Below, in pieces: positions 6,817-16,243 of a DNA stretch of 33,033 nt. The translations under genes were made by a program, and so were the position numbers. Under the pieces are notes generated by a model. It saw only the letters and a program-made list of their open reading frames with translations, did no database searches and was not told where the DNA came from. This DNA is from a virus, in the IMG/VR virus record IMGVR_UViG_3300050343_000228, positions 1 to 33,033 of that record, one strand, 5' to 3'. Position 1 is the first letter of the stretch; every line of letters starts with the position of its first letter.

Positions 6817-7212
6817 ATGGACTGTAAAGATCAGAACACCTGTAAGTTCTTTGTTGCCTACGTTGAGGATCAAGCGGAGCAAGGGATCGACAGGGTTTAC
6901 AAGATCCAGAAGGCAGACAGGACCTGGAGGCAGAACAATACTCTCCACCTTCTCTTCCGTCACATGGCTAAGGGCCTAAATGATGCTGGGTTTGAGATCC
7001 CCCACCCCTTTAAGCCTGACCTTGAGATCCCCTACTCAGAGGAGAGCGTCAAAGAGCTTTTGTATAAGCCCATCATCACTATGTACTTCAAGGTTGATCG
7101 GTCAACAGACCTAGATACAGAGCAACTGTCCGAATCAATGACCATATTAGTAGATGCAGTGAACAGAAACACTGGCGTGTACATACCAATACCCACAGGA
7201 GAGCCTGTATGA
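6817..7212 (+). CDS. Conserved phage early protein, family not named
   Basis: This 131-residue protein has the order RTWRQNNTLHLLFRHMAKGLNDAGFE…, an aromatic-Pro region, then IPYSEESVKELLYKPIITMYF and ending VNRNTGVYIPIP. I recall this arrangement (RQNxxLH, AKGLNxAGFE, VKELLxKPI) in conserved proteins of unknown function found near recombination genes of phages; this is recollection, not a database result. The start is uncertain: the ATG at 6817 lacks a clear ribosome site, and another ATG at 6807 opens a different frame (MSETWTVKIRTP), possibly joined by an indel. The end overlaps the next gene (ATGA). Confidence 0.6.
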   Translation: MDCKDQNTCKFFVAYVEDQAEQGIDRVYKIQKADRTWRQNNTLHLLFRHMAKGLNDAGFEIPHPFKPDLEIPYSEESVKELLYKPIITMYFKVDRSTDLDTEQLSESMTILVDAVNRNTGVYIPIPTGEPV

Positions 7213-7334
7213 GCCGTCTTAGGACAATAATGCTAGAGCAGTACGATCGTATAGCCTGGGATAACGAGGCTGTGCTGGCGATTGTGGCCGTCGTAGCTAT
7301 GGCCGCCGCATTAGAAGTGATAGCGATAATCTAA
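7209..7334 (+). CDS. Small membrane protein (41 residues)
   Basis: After a polar N-terminus (MSRLRTIMLEQYDRIAWDN) the protein has one strongly hydrophobic segment (AVLAIVAVVAMAAALEVIAII) reaching the C-terminus. It overlaps both neighbours (ATGA, TAATG). A single transmembrane helix with a short N-terminal domain could be a pinholin-like, superinfection or host-envelope factor. It is the only clear membrane protein in the early block, so it is a candidate, though weak, for a lysis-related role. Confidence 0.65.
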   Translation: MSRLRTIMLEQYDRIAWDNEAVLAIVAVVAMAAALEVIAII

Positions 7335-7561
7335 TGGCTGACCATCCTATTAATGTGCGACTGAGCAGGTCAGATCTGGCCAGAGCAGATCAGGCAAGCG
7401 CCCTTCGCTATCAACTAGCGAGAGCATCTGGCGTTAAAGACAGGCTGATTGATACATCAAGGAGCGGAAATCAATCTGACCTGCCCGGATTAAAAGCAGC
7501 TATGGGGAGAAGGACACATGGAGATACTAAGAGACAAGGCGAATGCAGTTATGAAGACTAA
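7334..7561 (+). CDS. Hypothetical 75-residue early protein
   Basis: MADHPINVRLSRSDLARADQ starts a charged helical protein. The C-terminal region (GRRTHGDTKRQGECSYED) has a different composition and overlaps the next gene by 44 bases in another frame, so the true end may be earlier if an indel is present. No family is recognised. Confidence 0.5.
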   Translation: MADHPINVRLSRSDLARADQASALRYQLARASGVKDRLIDTSRSGNQSDLPGLKAAMGRRTHGDTKRQGECSYED

Positions 7562-7655
7562 CAAAGAGCTAAGGGCAGAGATCAGTAAGCACTACAGGGA
7601 AGAAGTCAGGGCGGCAGAGGCAGATCCCAGCTACAAGATAGTGAGTTACAACTGA
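7518..7655 (+). CDS. Hypothetical 45-residue early protein
   Basis: MEILRDKANAVMKTNKELRA is a helical, charged peptide with a GGAG/AAGG ribosome site (7504-7513) and a TGATG overlap with the next gene. The overlap with the preceding gene is large (44 bases), so one of the two ends or starts may be misplaced. The function is unknown. Confidence 0.55.
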   Translation: MEILRDKANAVMKTNKELRAEISKHYREEVRAAEADPSYKIVSYN

Positions 7656-7846
7656 TGGATAACTTAAGAGAACTAACCTACGACCCTGATGAGACTAAGA
7701 AGACATGGCATTTCTATAATGAGAATGGAGATGCGACCATGGTGGTAAGCATAGACTACAAAGACGGACACACCGACACTAACCTTGAGCGACTGATTAA
7801 GCTACACGCTAGAGGTTTCAGAGTTAAGCACATAGAGGAGAAGTAG
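7655..7846 (+). CDS. Hypothetical 63-residue early protein
   Basis: The protein MDNLRELTYDPDETKKTWHF… is acidic with an alternating strand pattern (ATMVVSIDYKDG) and a C-terminal amphipathic helix. It is preceded directly by the stop of the previous gene (TGATG), so it is translationally coupled. No family is recognised. Confidence 0.65.
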   Translation: MDNLRELTYDPDETKKTWHFYNENGDATMVVSIDYKDGHTDTNLERLIKLHARGFRVKHIEEK

Positions 7847-8029
7847 TGATCTAGTAGAAAGCAGCTTGAAAGAATCAAAGCAAAGGAATGGGCAGACATA
7901 ACTCAAGCGAGGAGAATGATTTGCTAATGGCTTGTCTGAATAGGACACGAAGTAGAGCGATACACGCTTTACTCTAAGATAGAGATGTGCATGCTCAAGA
8001 GCTTTGCTTTGCGACAGGAAGCCATATAG
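7846..8029 (+). pseudogene. Last early gene, small helical protein with frameshifts
   Basis: A GTG at 7846 overlaps the previous stop and has GGAG upstream (7837-7840), but its frame stops at once. Removing one base puts GTG in frame with SSRKQLERIKAKEWADITQA, a clear helical protein. The frame stops again at 7916, then ANGLSE appears in a second frame, and the first frame resumes with VERYTLYSKIEMCMLKSFAL to the TAG at 8027-8029. Joined, these give about 60 residues. Three slips in 180 bases make either indel errors or a dead gene possible. Confidence 0.4.
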
Positions 8030-8064
8030 ATCTGTATAGACAATGCTAGATTGACAGGGTACTA

Positions 8065-8074
8065 GCTGTACAGC
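8065..8074. other. Palindrome in the convergent gene junction
   Basis: GCTGTACAGC is a perfect 10-base palindrome lying between the last + strand gene (ends about 8029) and the last - strand gene (stop at 8079). No T-run is present on either side, so no intrinsic terminator is visible for either converging transcript. It could be a protein-binding site or chance. Confidence 0.3.
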
Positions 8075-8078
8075 ATAA

Positions 8079-8309
8079 CTACTTTCTAGGTGGCCCCTTA
8101 CCCCTGCCCTTTCCGTAGCTGGATTTGTCAGGGGACTTACCATCCTTCCTAGTCCTATCCCACCCACCACTCTTTGGTGGGGACTTCTGCAATACCTTAA
8201 CTACCTTGCCACAGCCACGCTTACACTTAGCCCGTGCCGCCTTAGCTGAGTCAGCATAGACACCAGTGTTACGACCTTCAAAAAAATAAATGGCATTACT
8301 CTTCCCCAT
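8079..8309 (-). CDS. Basic C-terminal protein or tail of the 1299-residue protein
   Basis: The 76-residue frame reads like real coding sequence (NTGVYADSAKAARAKCKRGC…, then a Lys/Gly/Pro-rich end KGRGKGPPRK). Its ATG at 8309 has no ribosome site. It overlaps the end of the 1299-residue frame by 109 bases, and the last 30 or so residues of that frame look unnatural. One extra base in the 7-A run at 8280-8286 would fuse the two into a single protein of about 1,370 residues ending in this basic tail. If separate, it is a small basic, possibly nucleic-acid-binding virion protein. Confidence 0.6.
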   Translation of the reverse strand: MGKSNAIYFFEGRNTGVYADSAKAARAKCKRGCGKVVKVLQKSPPKSGGWDRTRKDGKSPDKSSYGKGRGKGPPRK

Positions 8310-11300
8310 TGATAATCATTTAGACCAATAGTGTTAAGGCTGATGGTAGAAACTATCTGGTCCCCCATGCCCATGATGAACCCGTTAACCGTCATCTCAC
8401 CGTCACCCATGAGCCACTGTCTAGACTCGTTGATTAGGCCAAAGCCGCCTGCGGCAAATATAACGTAACGCTTCATGTATTCTAGAGCTTCTTTGGTGTT
8501 GCCCTCTTCTATTTTTTCTACAACATTCTTTAAGGCCAGTGACTGTTGCTTCATAGCAAACCCACGAAGCGCCCACATGAACCTCATGTTAGGGTTTCGC
8601 GCCCAGCCAGATGACCTTCCTGATGAGCTAATCAATTGCTGTTGTGCAAGGCCAGAGAAGAATAGCTCCTCCATTAGATCAGCGCCCTTGCCCGTCATGC
8701 TTTGTACGTCAGTGCCGTGCTTTCTAATCTGAGCTTCAATCAGATCTAGCTCACGCTTAGAGAAATAGAATCCCCATCGTTTAGCTAGGTTGTCTACGTT
8801 GTCTACCGCATCACCAATTATCATTCTGGTAATGGCGTCCTTTCCTACCTTGTCCAGCCAAGCAAAGCCCGATGCTTTCATCAGGTAATCAGTACCCTCT
8901 CTCGTAACATCTCTAGCAATAGCAGAGGGAGCAAGCGCACCGTCATTGATCTGACCGATCATTGCGTTTCTAAATTCACCCAGGTTCTGGTTTAACTCCG
9001 CCCCCACCTTGGGGCCGCCTTTCTTAAATACAGATTTAGTTAGCTGTCCGGGGTAAAGCACAGCACCCTGACCAATATCATGCAGGTTAAGCAAGGCAGA
9101 CTTAGGGCCAGCCAATGACCCTGCATAACCTACAGAGTTAAGCGCCTGTATCCAGTTGTTAGGCGTAACAGTACCGCCAATGAAATCATCCCTCATAACC
9201 TTAGCGGCAAGCGCCGCCTCTGCTTTAGGAATGCCACGCTCAATTAGCTCAGCCTCAATCCGATTGAATACCTCGGCAGGATTAACTCCACCCTCTGGTA
9301 TCTTTAGAGAGAACATACGCGCTAATTCATTTAGCTTATCTAGGTTGGTGGTTCTTCTAAAGTCAGTGAAAAAGGGATTCATGTAGTCTTCAGCATTGGT
9401 GCCGTCTAAGTTTCTAGCACCCTGCATATCACCTTCATCAATCAGCGCCTGCTTTTTCCTCTGATAATCAAGCGCAGATCCCCTAGTACGAGACTCCATT
9501 GCGCCATCAGCCCTATCCTCTAGCTCATCAAGTGCCGCATTTCTATCTTCCTTTGGCTTCTTCTTAGGCTTTAACTGAGTATGGATGTGATGCTCAGCTT
9601 CATAGTCTCGGTTGCCAGAAAGATTCTTTCCATGCTCTGCCTTCTTGCCCTTGTTGTACTTTAGATATTCATCCCAAGCCGCAACAGCATCATCATCTAG
9701 CTCCCTTCTGATATACATCCTTACGTCATCAGCAGTAGGGGGGTCATCTACATTTAACTTATGCTTAGCTTTGTCTCTAAGAAGCTTCTCCCTGTTTGTG
9801 AAGTCAAGAAGCATCGCCTTGAAGTAAGAGCTATCATCAGCTAACTGAGCAACGGGCTTTAACGGCTCATAGATCTGAGTGAAGGCGGCAACAGATGCTC
9901 GCTCTGCCCTAATGTTAGCTCGCTTAAACCTGGCACCTACCTCTTTAGATACCTTACGCCACAAGTGATCGTCAGCAGGAGAGAACTGCTCATAGTAAAG
10001 ATCCTTGGCTCCTAGCTTAATAGCATCCCATGCTTCACCAACATTGGTAGCGTCACGCAACGTAGCATTGCGCTCCTGCATAGTGACCTCGCCAGTCTCC
10101 TTATCTATTACTTCTTCTTGAACCTTGCGACGGCTAGTCTGATCTTGATTCCTCGCGTTGTCATACTTACGAAGACGCTCGTACTGATCCTCTACACCCT
10201 TAACATCTACTGTTTCTATCTTAGATGTCGGAACCTCTACCCTACTGCTACCAGCCTGTATCCTTACTAAGCCATCAGATATTTTCTTGCCGCTTGCCTT
10301 GTCGTACTTAGGCTCCCTGACTACCTCAAGAACCTTAGCCTCTGCCAAGTCCCCCTCCTTTGCACCAAATCCCTGCACCCGATACATAATGCTAGAACCC
10401 GGCTCAATGGTTTGAGTCAGTATTCCCTCATCTAAGTTCTCATCGAAGTCAGTCTTCCCGCCCTCTTTAGAGATACCATTTGGCCTGATAGATTTAGTAG
10501 ACGCCCAATCAGTAATAGCACCGATGCTCTTACCTGCCGCCGCACCAATGCCAGCACCAAGAACGGCTCCGAATATCTTGTCCTCGCCCTCGCTGTACCC
10601 CTCTCCACCAAAGGCACCTTCAGCGGCACCCGTCCTGCCAAGACCAAAGCCTGCTTTCTGACCAGCCTTAAGGACTGCGCCACCTGTGGCTAATGCAGGA
10701 ATGATGTCTAATGCAAATGCCGCATTCTTATTGCCAGCTTGAAACTCTCTCTGTCGCTCGCGTAAGTCCTCTACCTCTGCCTCGTACTCTGTACCCTTCA
10801 GCAAAGATCTAATGCCGCCTTCTATCTCGTCAGCGTGACCGAGAGATACACCGCCAGCAATAGTGCGCATCCCTTCCTTGAGCGCAAATTGAGTAGGGTT
10901 ATCCCAGGCCTCTGGTTCGGGGATGGCTCTAATAGTGTCTGCAATAATCTCTGCTTTAGTTCTTTCTCTATCAGAGGGAGGGTTTGATTTCTCAAACTGA
11001 TCGTCAGGGGAGATGGTAGACACCGCTCCACTAGCCGTCATCACAACATTAGAAAGCTCAATAGAAGGAGGAACTTCACTGTCAGCCATATACCCAGAGG
11101 CAAGCTCACTCTCAATACGAGGCTCCGCACTTGGGTCAAGCTGATTAACAACACCCTCTTCTGAATCAGGCAAGGCAAGCTTTACGCCTTGAGATCGAGC
11201 AGTAATATAGCCTTGCACCTGCTTTAGGTGAGAGGGGTTAGGGAACAGAGAGGCAGAGACCTGCATCAGCTTATCAAGGGGAACACCGCTATCAATTATC

Positions 11301-12100
11301 TCGTCTAATCGTGACTGTACTGTCTTACCATCAGGAGTCTCTTGCTGAAGAAAGCCTCCGCTTGGCCCTGCCATCGCCGCACCAGTCGCACCAACACCAG
11401 CCGTAGCCGCCGCCGCTCTCTGCAACCTGGGGGACAGCCAGCCCATCACTGCCTTACGAACAGCAGGGTCATCAGTGCCTTGTATTAGCTCATGCGCCAT
11501 CTTCTTGATGCCGTAAACATAGTTCTCGCCGTTGTTGCCGCCGTCCCATTTACGAGCATCGGCAGTAAAGCCTTTGTCGTAATTACTTTGCTCATGAATG
11601 ACCCGCTCAACAGCCTTTCCGCCACCGCCACCTTCACGGTTTATCTTGTTTCTAATAATCCTGCCTGCGCCAGTAGCATCAAGCCCCTTCTTAAGGGCAA
11701 GAACAGGGACTGCCTCTGCATCCTCAGAAGCTAATGCTCCACCAGATACTAGAGCTGTAGCACCTAGCGTTTTATATAGCTTAGCTAATGGAGCGGGGTC
11801 GCCCTTTTTGTAGGCTATCTCAGCGTCAGTGACTGCTCTCTTCTGCTCATCAGGAAGACTTTGCTTCCATTCAAATGCCCTTGTGCCATCAGCTTGCACC
11901 TTAGCAATGACCCCAGCATCTTCCATGATGAAGTCTGTAGGATGCTCCCCCATAGTGAGTAACTGCTGGTCATGCTCATGCAGTGCAGTTGGTAGGTCAA
12001 CGTCACCATCTAATACCTGCCTAGCCCTTGCCTCAGATATGTCGGCCTTCTTTGACAAAAACTTAATAGCCGCCGTGGTGATCTTTCCCGTTCCAGCCAT
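8201..12100 (-). CDS. Giant virion-associated protein, polyvalent/internal type
   Basis: At 1299 residues this is the largest gene, placed last in the structural operon where podoviruses keep internal, DNA-ejection proteins. It has no transmembrane segment typical of a fibre. Features: an N-terminal helical part with a five-Gly stretch near residue 160; acidic linkers (about 315-390); a Gly/Ala zipper around residues 460-530 (…GAVLGAGIGAAAGKSIGA); a long charged helical middle (residues about 700-900); and a C-terminal region with GSLAGPKSALLNLHDIGQ and FGLINESRQWLMGDG that resembles the C-terminal domains of large phage polyvalent proteins. Specific enzymatic motifs were not identified. Start ATG at 12100 with CGGAG upstream. 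The last 30 residues may be out of frame (see the neighbouring entry). Confidence 0.7.
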   Translation of the reverse strand: MAGTGKITTAAIKFLSKKADISEARARQVLDGDVDLPTALHEHDQQLLTMGEHPTDFIMEDAGVIAKVQADGTRAFEWKQSLPDEQKRAVTDAEIAYKKGDPAPLAKLYKTLGATALVSGGALASEDAEAVPVLALKKGLDATGAGRIIRNKINREGGGGGKAVERVIHEQSNYDKGFTADARKWDGGNNGENYVYGIKKMAHELIQGTDDPAVRKAVMGWLSPRLQRAAAATAGVGATGAAMAGPSGGFLQQETPDGKTVQSRLDEIIDSGVPLDKLMQVSASLFPNPSHLKQVQGYITARSQGVKLALPDSEEGVVNQLDPSAEPRIESELASGYMADSEVPPSIELSNVVMTASGAVSTISPDDQFEKSNPPSDRERTKAEIIADTIRAIPEPEAWDNPTQFALKEGMRTIAGGVSLGHADEIEGGIRSLLKGTEYEAEVEDLRERQREFQAGNKNAAFALDIIPALATGGAVLKAGQKAGFGLGRTGAAEGAFGGEGYSEGEDKIFGAVLGAGIGAAAGKSIGAITDWASTKSIRPNGISKEGGKTDFDENLDEGILTQTIEPGSSIMYRVQGFGAKEGDLAEAKVLEVVREPKYDKASGKKISDGLVRIQAGSSRVEVPTSKIETVDVKGVEDQYERLRKYDNARNQDQTSRRKVQEEVIDKETGEVTMQERNATLRDATNVGEAWDAIKLGAKDLYYEQFSPADDHLWRKVSKEVGARFKRANIRAERASVAAFTQIYEPLKPVAQLADDSSYFKAMLLDFTNREKLLRDKAKHKLNVDDPPTADDVRMYIRRELDDDAVAAWDEYLKYNKGKKAEHGKNLSGNRDYEAEHHIHTQLKPKKKPKEDRNAALDELEDRADGAMESRTRGSALDYQRKKQALIDEGDMQGARNLDGTNAEDYMNPFFTDFRRTTNLDKLNELARMFSLKIPEGGVNPAEVFNRIEAELIERGIPKAEAALAAKVMRDDFIGGTVTPNNWIQALNSVGYAGSLAGPKSALLNLHDIGQGAVLYPGQLTKSVFKKGGPKVGAELNQNLGEFRNAMIGQINDGALAPSAIARDVTREGTDYLMKASGFAWLDKVGKDAITRMIIGDAVDNVDNLAKRWGFYFSKRELDLIEAQIRKHGTDVQSMTGKGADLMEELFFSGLAQQQLISSSGRSSGWARNPNMRFMWALRGFAMKQQSLALKNVVEKIEEGNTKEALEYMKRYVIFAAGGFGLINESRQWLMGDGEMTVNGFIMGMGDQIVSTISLNTIGLNDYQWGRVMPFIFLKVVTLVSMLTQLRRHGLSVSVAVAR

Positions 12101-12147
12101 ACTAAATAAACTCCGCTAGTTGTATTGTGCTAATCGCAGGCAAATGT

Positions 12148-13424
12148 TTAACGCATACCACTCAGCATTGGGCCGGTTCTAGAGAACGAATTGGCAAGGT
12201 CTTGGTTGCCCCTATTCCGATACTCATTGTCCCAGTCATTATCGAACTCCGTACGGTCTTGAGCCGTCCATGTAAAACCGGCCTCCTCTACGATGCGTCG
12301 AGTATCTTCAAGCGTTTGATTGTATGCGGGATCGCCAGGAAACATTCCTTTGTCATAATTTCTTCTAGCAGTAGTCTGCTCACTTGCATTATCTTTAGCC
12401 TCTTCGTCAAGCGCCGCCTTATTGTTACCTATTGCTTCATAAAACTTACCGTCTAAATCTCTCAGTGTTTCCTTAAAGACCCGTCGCGCCTGAGCCTTCT
12501 GCGCCTCTCTGTCTTCCTCGTTAATAAACGATATGTCGTTAGCTAAAAGAGTCTTAGTAAGCTCCTTGGCCTGAGCTACCACCACGTCATTGCTATCGTC
12601 TGTAAGGTAATCATTGATAGGCAGGTCATCTTCAAACCAGCCTTTCTGCCCCTTATCAATTAACGATTGAACCGTAGCCTCAACAGCAACTGCCGCACTT
12701 GCTACCGCCTTTTCCTCCTTCTGCTTTTTCCAATCCTTAACCAGCCCCTCATACTGCTTGTTAATTCTGATTAAATCAGCAGTGCCATTCTGAGCGGTAG
12801 CTCTAGCGTTTCTGTAGGTCTCCCTTAGATGCGGCGGGATTAACTCAGCAGGAATCTCTGCCCCCTGCGCCGTTCTATCCATCAGCGTGGCATCAGCCTC
12901 TGCTTCTTTAATCTTCCATTCACCTACCTTAATAGCGTGTTCTTCAGCCGCAACTCTAGCCGCCGCAGATCTTGCTACTGCTTCTGCGCCTTCTCGACCA
13001 GTGCCATATTCGCTTTCAATACCCAGCGCGTTCATTCTTTCTACTGTAGAGGCGTGAGCCTGACGTAGCGCATCAAGCCTAAGCAGGTCAGTAGGGTCTT
13101 GAGAATCACCTATCTGGGCCTGAGCCGAGCTAATGTTATCTAGCGCCTGAGTCATGCCCTGCATCCCCTTCTTATAGGTCTGCTTGCCTTCTACTTTTGC
13201 CCTCTCCAGACCAAGAGTTTCATAGCGATTAGCTTCCTCGTCATAGCCGTTTCTTCTAGCCCACTGCGAGTAATTCATCAGGCTAGTAGAATCTTCTCGG
13301 TCTCAGGAGCCATCTGTCTTTTAAATGTCTCTACATATTGATGGCCTGCCCCTGTGCCGCCAGCCGTTTCACCAATCTGAGACAATAGGCCGCTTAGGTT
13401 TCCTGCTCTTGATCCCGCTCTCAT
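12148..13424 (-). CDS. Helical internal virion protein, one frameshift
   Basis: From the ATG at 13424 (GGAG upstream) the frame gives MRAGSRAGNLSGLLSQIGET … FKRQMAPETEK and then stops after about 50 codons. The frame starting at 13278 continues with SLMNYSQWARRNGYDEEANR, and the joined order (…APE-x-SLMNYSQWARRNG) is a natural phage motif. The slip lies at about 13280-13295. The merged protein has about 425 residues, mostly long charged helices and coiled coil, as expected for an internal or DNA-ejection protein next to the 1299-residue gene. The end (SFSRTGPMLSGMR) is intact. Confidence 0.65.
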
Positions 13425-13434
13425 TGCCTATCTC

Positions 13435-14446
13435 CTAATCAAATAAATCAAACAGGCCGGTAACAGCGTCAATGCCGCCACCAATCGCACCCATTAATCC
13501 GCTACCAGATGAGCCATCAGCGCCTTGAGTGCCACCCAGGTTACCCAGCATGGAGTTATACAGGCTACCTGTTAGCTCATTAGCACTGTGCTGTGCGTTG
13601 ATGTTGGCGTTAGTACCACCCAACAGCAGCTGTGCAAGGTAGTCATTACCTGTTAGCTGGCCCTGTCTGAGCCATATCAGCATTGCCGTAGCCTAGCTTC
13701 ATAGCCTCTATCTGCTGTTGCATTGGCATGTACTGAGCCTGCATTCCCTGATTACCCATCTGACCAAACTGTCCAGCCATCTGACCAAACATTCCCATCT
13801 CTGAGTTAGCCATCTCCCTAGCTTTGAATGCCGCCTCATTAGACGCCTGCGCTCTTGCACGGGCCATAGCCGCATCTTCTGCTGTACCACCATACTGACT
13901 ACCCATCACGCCACCACGCCCCATAGCGTACTCTTGAGCGTTACTCTGTGCGGCCATCTGATCTAGCTGTGGCCGCTGAGTGTTCATGATGCTGGCATAG
14001 ATATCATTCTGCTGTTGGCCTACTCCATTCCCAGCCTGACCCATAGCGTAGTTAGCCGCGTTATAAGCATTGTTAGAGAAGGCCATGAGCATTAGGGTCT
14101 TGGGCATTAGTTCATCCCCATATGTTACCTGCATCTGACCGTTCTGGCCATAGTGGCACACTGCCGTTACCTAGTCCAGTGCTTACGCCATAACCTTGAA
14201 ACTGAGAGTCACCTTGAAGGTCTGCACCAAGACCTGACAGGTAGTCCTGAGTTGCCTGACCCATCTGCTTTGTTTCTTTGGCATTGTCTAAAGCGCCGTA
14301 ATAGTGGCCGCAGTGCCACCAGTGTTAAGCGCGCTATTCCCATGAGTACCTCCCACCAATGCTTCCAAGCAATCCACCGCTGGCGGTGGCGCCACTGGCC
14401 GTAGGTTGAACGTAACTGATGTGAAGTACCTTACTCTGAGAGCCAC
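13435..14446 (-). CDS. Gln/Ala/Gly/Met-rich virion protein, several frameshifts
   Basis: Pieces in different frames join into one protein of about 335 residues: a Gly-rich start (ASGGLLGSIGG), then LDNAKETKQMGQATQDYLSG and GDSQFQGYGVSTGL, then EYAMGRGGVMGSQYGGTAED, the Met/Gln-rich region FGQMAGQFGQMGNQGMQAQ, and finally QLTGNDYLAQLLLGG to the end GLFDLFD. Clear slips are near 13660, 14160, 14300 and 14390. Glycine-rich, Met/Gln-rich proteins of this type follow tail genes in marine podoviruses and are thought to be virion (internal or tail) components; that role is inferred. The GTG at 14446 with AAGGAG upstream is the best start, but the first 20 codons are uncertain. Confidence 0.55.
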
Positions 14447-14457
14447 TTTGTTTCTCC

Positions 14458-16243
14458 TTATGCTGAAATTCGGCCAATAGCAGAGTTAATTGTAATTTCT
14501 TGGAGGGCAAAGTAATCACCCTTAATCTCTATGTCTAAGCCCACACGGAAGAACTCACCAGAGCCTGACGTATGAACCTTATAGTTAAAGTAATAGGAGC
14601 CACCTAGTCCGTACTCTCCCTCGGCATACTCATCCTTAGCGTACTGAGAACCCGGGAGAGTCAGAGTCAATGCGGAAGTCATAGGTGCCATTCAACCCTG
14701 TCACCAAATCCCCATTAGCACGGCATCTCCCGGCAAGCTATTAGAGTAGATAGTGTAGATAACAGACTTAGGCATGATTACCTGCTGGAATGGGCCTGGC
14801 CAATAGCCATGCTTTCATAACTCATTGTGTATGGTCTCATCTTCTACATATCTTTGTACTTCATAAGGCCACGGTTAGGTTTACCTGCTAAATAGACAAT
14901 GTCTCTGTCGCCTCTCTTAGCCTCAAAGCTGTCGTTCCAATAGCAGTCCGTCCACCGTGTAACCTTTAACCCACCTGTCTTAGAGGGCATGTTGGTTTGC
15001 ATGGCATAAGCAAGCTCAAGGTTTCTAAACAAGACAACAGCCATAGACTTTGATGGCATGTACTCCATCTTGATAGCTGACCTACCTTGTATCTACTGCA
15101 AGCTCCTGCTGTGATAGCTTGCTGTATTGTCTTCTGATATTCAAGGACGGCTCTCAGTAATAGGGTTAGATTTCTCTTGTACTACCCTACCAATAGAACG
15201 TACCCCAGAGTCATCAACAAACAAGAACATCAGTGCCGATATTGCATATAGCATCACGGCGTACCAATCCCACATTAGATATAGCATCCTGTAGTTGTAT
15301 GCCATTCTCTCCCGCTGGATCTTGAGTTAGCGTTGGCATAGATCAATATAGAGTTACGGCCAAAGACCAGTAAGAATCCATTGTGTGCATGGATATTAAC
15401 TATGGTGTCATTACCAGTAGGCCAATACTCACTGACATCAATAACACCACCATCATTCTGTGGGTTAAAGGGAGGGTCATACGGGCCGTTAGTTATGTCG
15501 CCGTTAGTGTCATACTCAGGAGGGATTCGTGGGTCGTACCATGAATTCTCGTTAAGCAGGCTAGAGTAGTAGATCTTCTGATAGTTACCATCTACCCCTG
15601 ACACCCACAGCCTGCCGTATGCAGAGATAGCAATGTCACCATTAATATCCTGTGAGGGATTGCCGCTAGCATCTGTACCAAGGATTGCCTTGCCGCCTAC
15701 AACATCCCATGTCTTGTCATTCAGCACCATGAATGGGCTGTTCTTGGCAAATAGGAAGGTCTCATCCTTGAACATGGCTAGCTCTGCTGTCTGAACTGCC
15801 CATTAACTCCAGCAGGTACAGAGTGGTATCTCTAGGGCATCATCCTCTAGTATGGCAACCCCATAGTGGCACAGTTCTCATCTAGCTCCTCTACTTTCTT
15901 CATGAGAGCGCCTGTACTCGGTTTAAGCCTCTCTGCGTATCCAGCCTTGAAGCTTAGGTCCAAGATTGCCATATCTTGTATACACTGACAGGCCCCTCAT
16001 TAGTGCCGTGTATAGTCAACCTCTGTGACAGCACCACCAATCTTTGTGAACTCAATATTGTCTTACCTGCCAGCGTCCTATAGGTAGCAAATGCTTCCCT
16101 GCCACACAGCCTGCCTATCTGATCTATCACCACATTGTCAGCAAGCAGGGCAAACTCAGGGTCACCATTAATAGGAGATAGCTCAGTGTTTAAGCCTTGG
16201 AATCCCGGCGCTCGTAGACCTACCTGATTAACTTTTGAGCCAT
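14458..16243 (-). CDS. Tail stabilisation/tubular protein B-like protein, many frameshifts
   Basis: The ATG at 16243 directly follows the previous stop (TAAATG). Its own frame stops quickly, but a second frame continues LRAPGFQGLNTELSPINGDP and LADNVVIDQIGRL, the typical start of phage stabilisation proteins. The best preserved part (15275-15775) has FLFAKNSPFMVLNDKTWDVV, GDIAISAYGRLWVSGVDGN and IHAHNGFLLVFGRNSILIYA, which match the repeated blades (AYGRLW, FLLVFGRN) of T7 gp12 or P22 gp10-type proteins. Downstream pieces include VEYMPSKSMAVVLFRNLEL-like segments and end QEITINSAIGRISA. At least eight slips are needed (for example near 14660, 14700, 14780, 15090, 15150, 15200, 15310, 15800-16060). 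The merged length is about 595 residues. Function: distal short-tail structure (inferred). Confidence 0.6.

Noticed and set aside
8475-12456. Open frames on the + strand opposite the virion genes (for example 11492-11734, 11829-12119, 12127-12456)
   Set aside because: They mirror the antisense of the 1299-residue and neighbouring genes. Their composition (Ser/Leu/Ala-rich) is that of antisense shadows and they lack ribosome sites.
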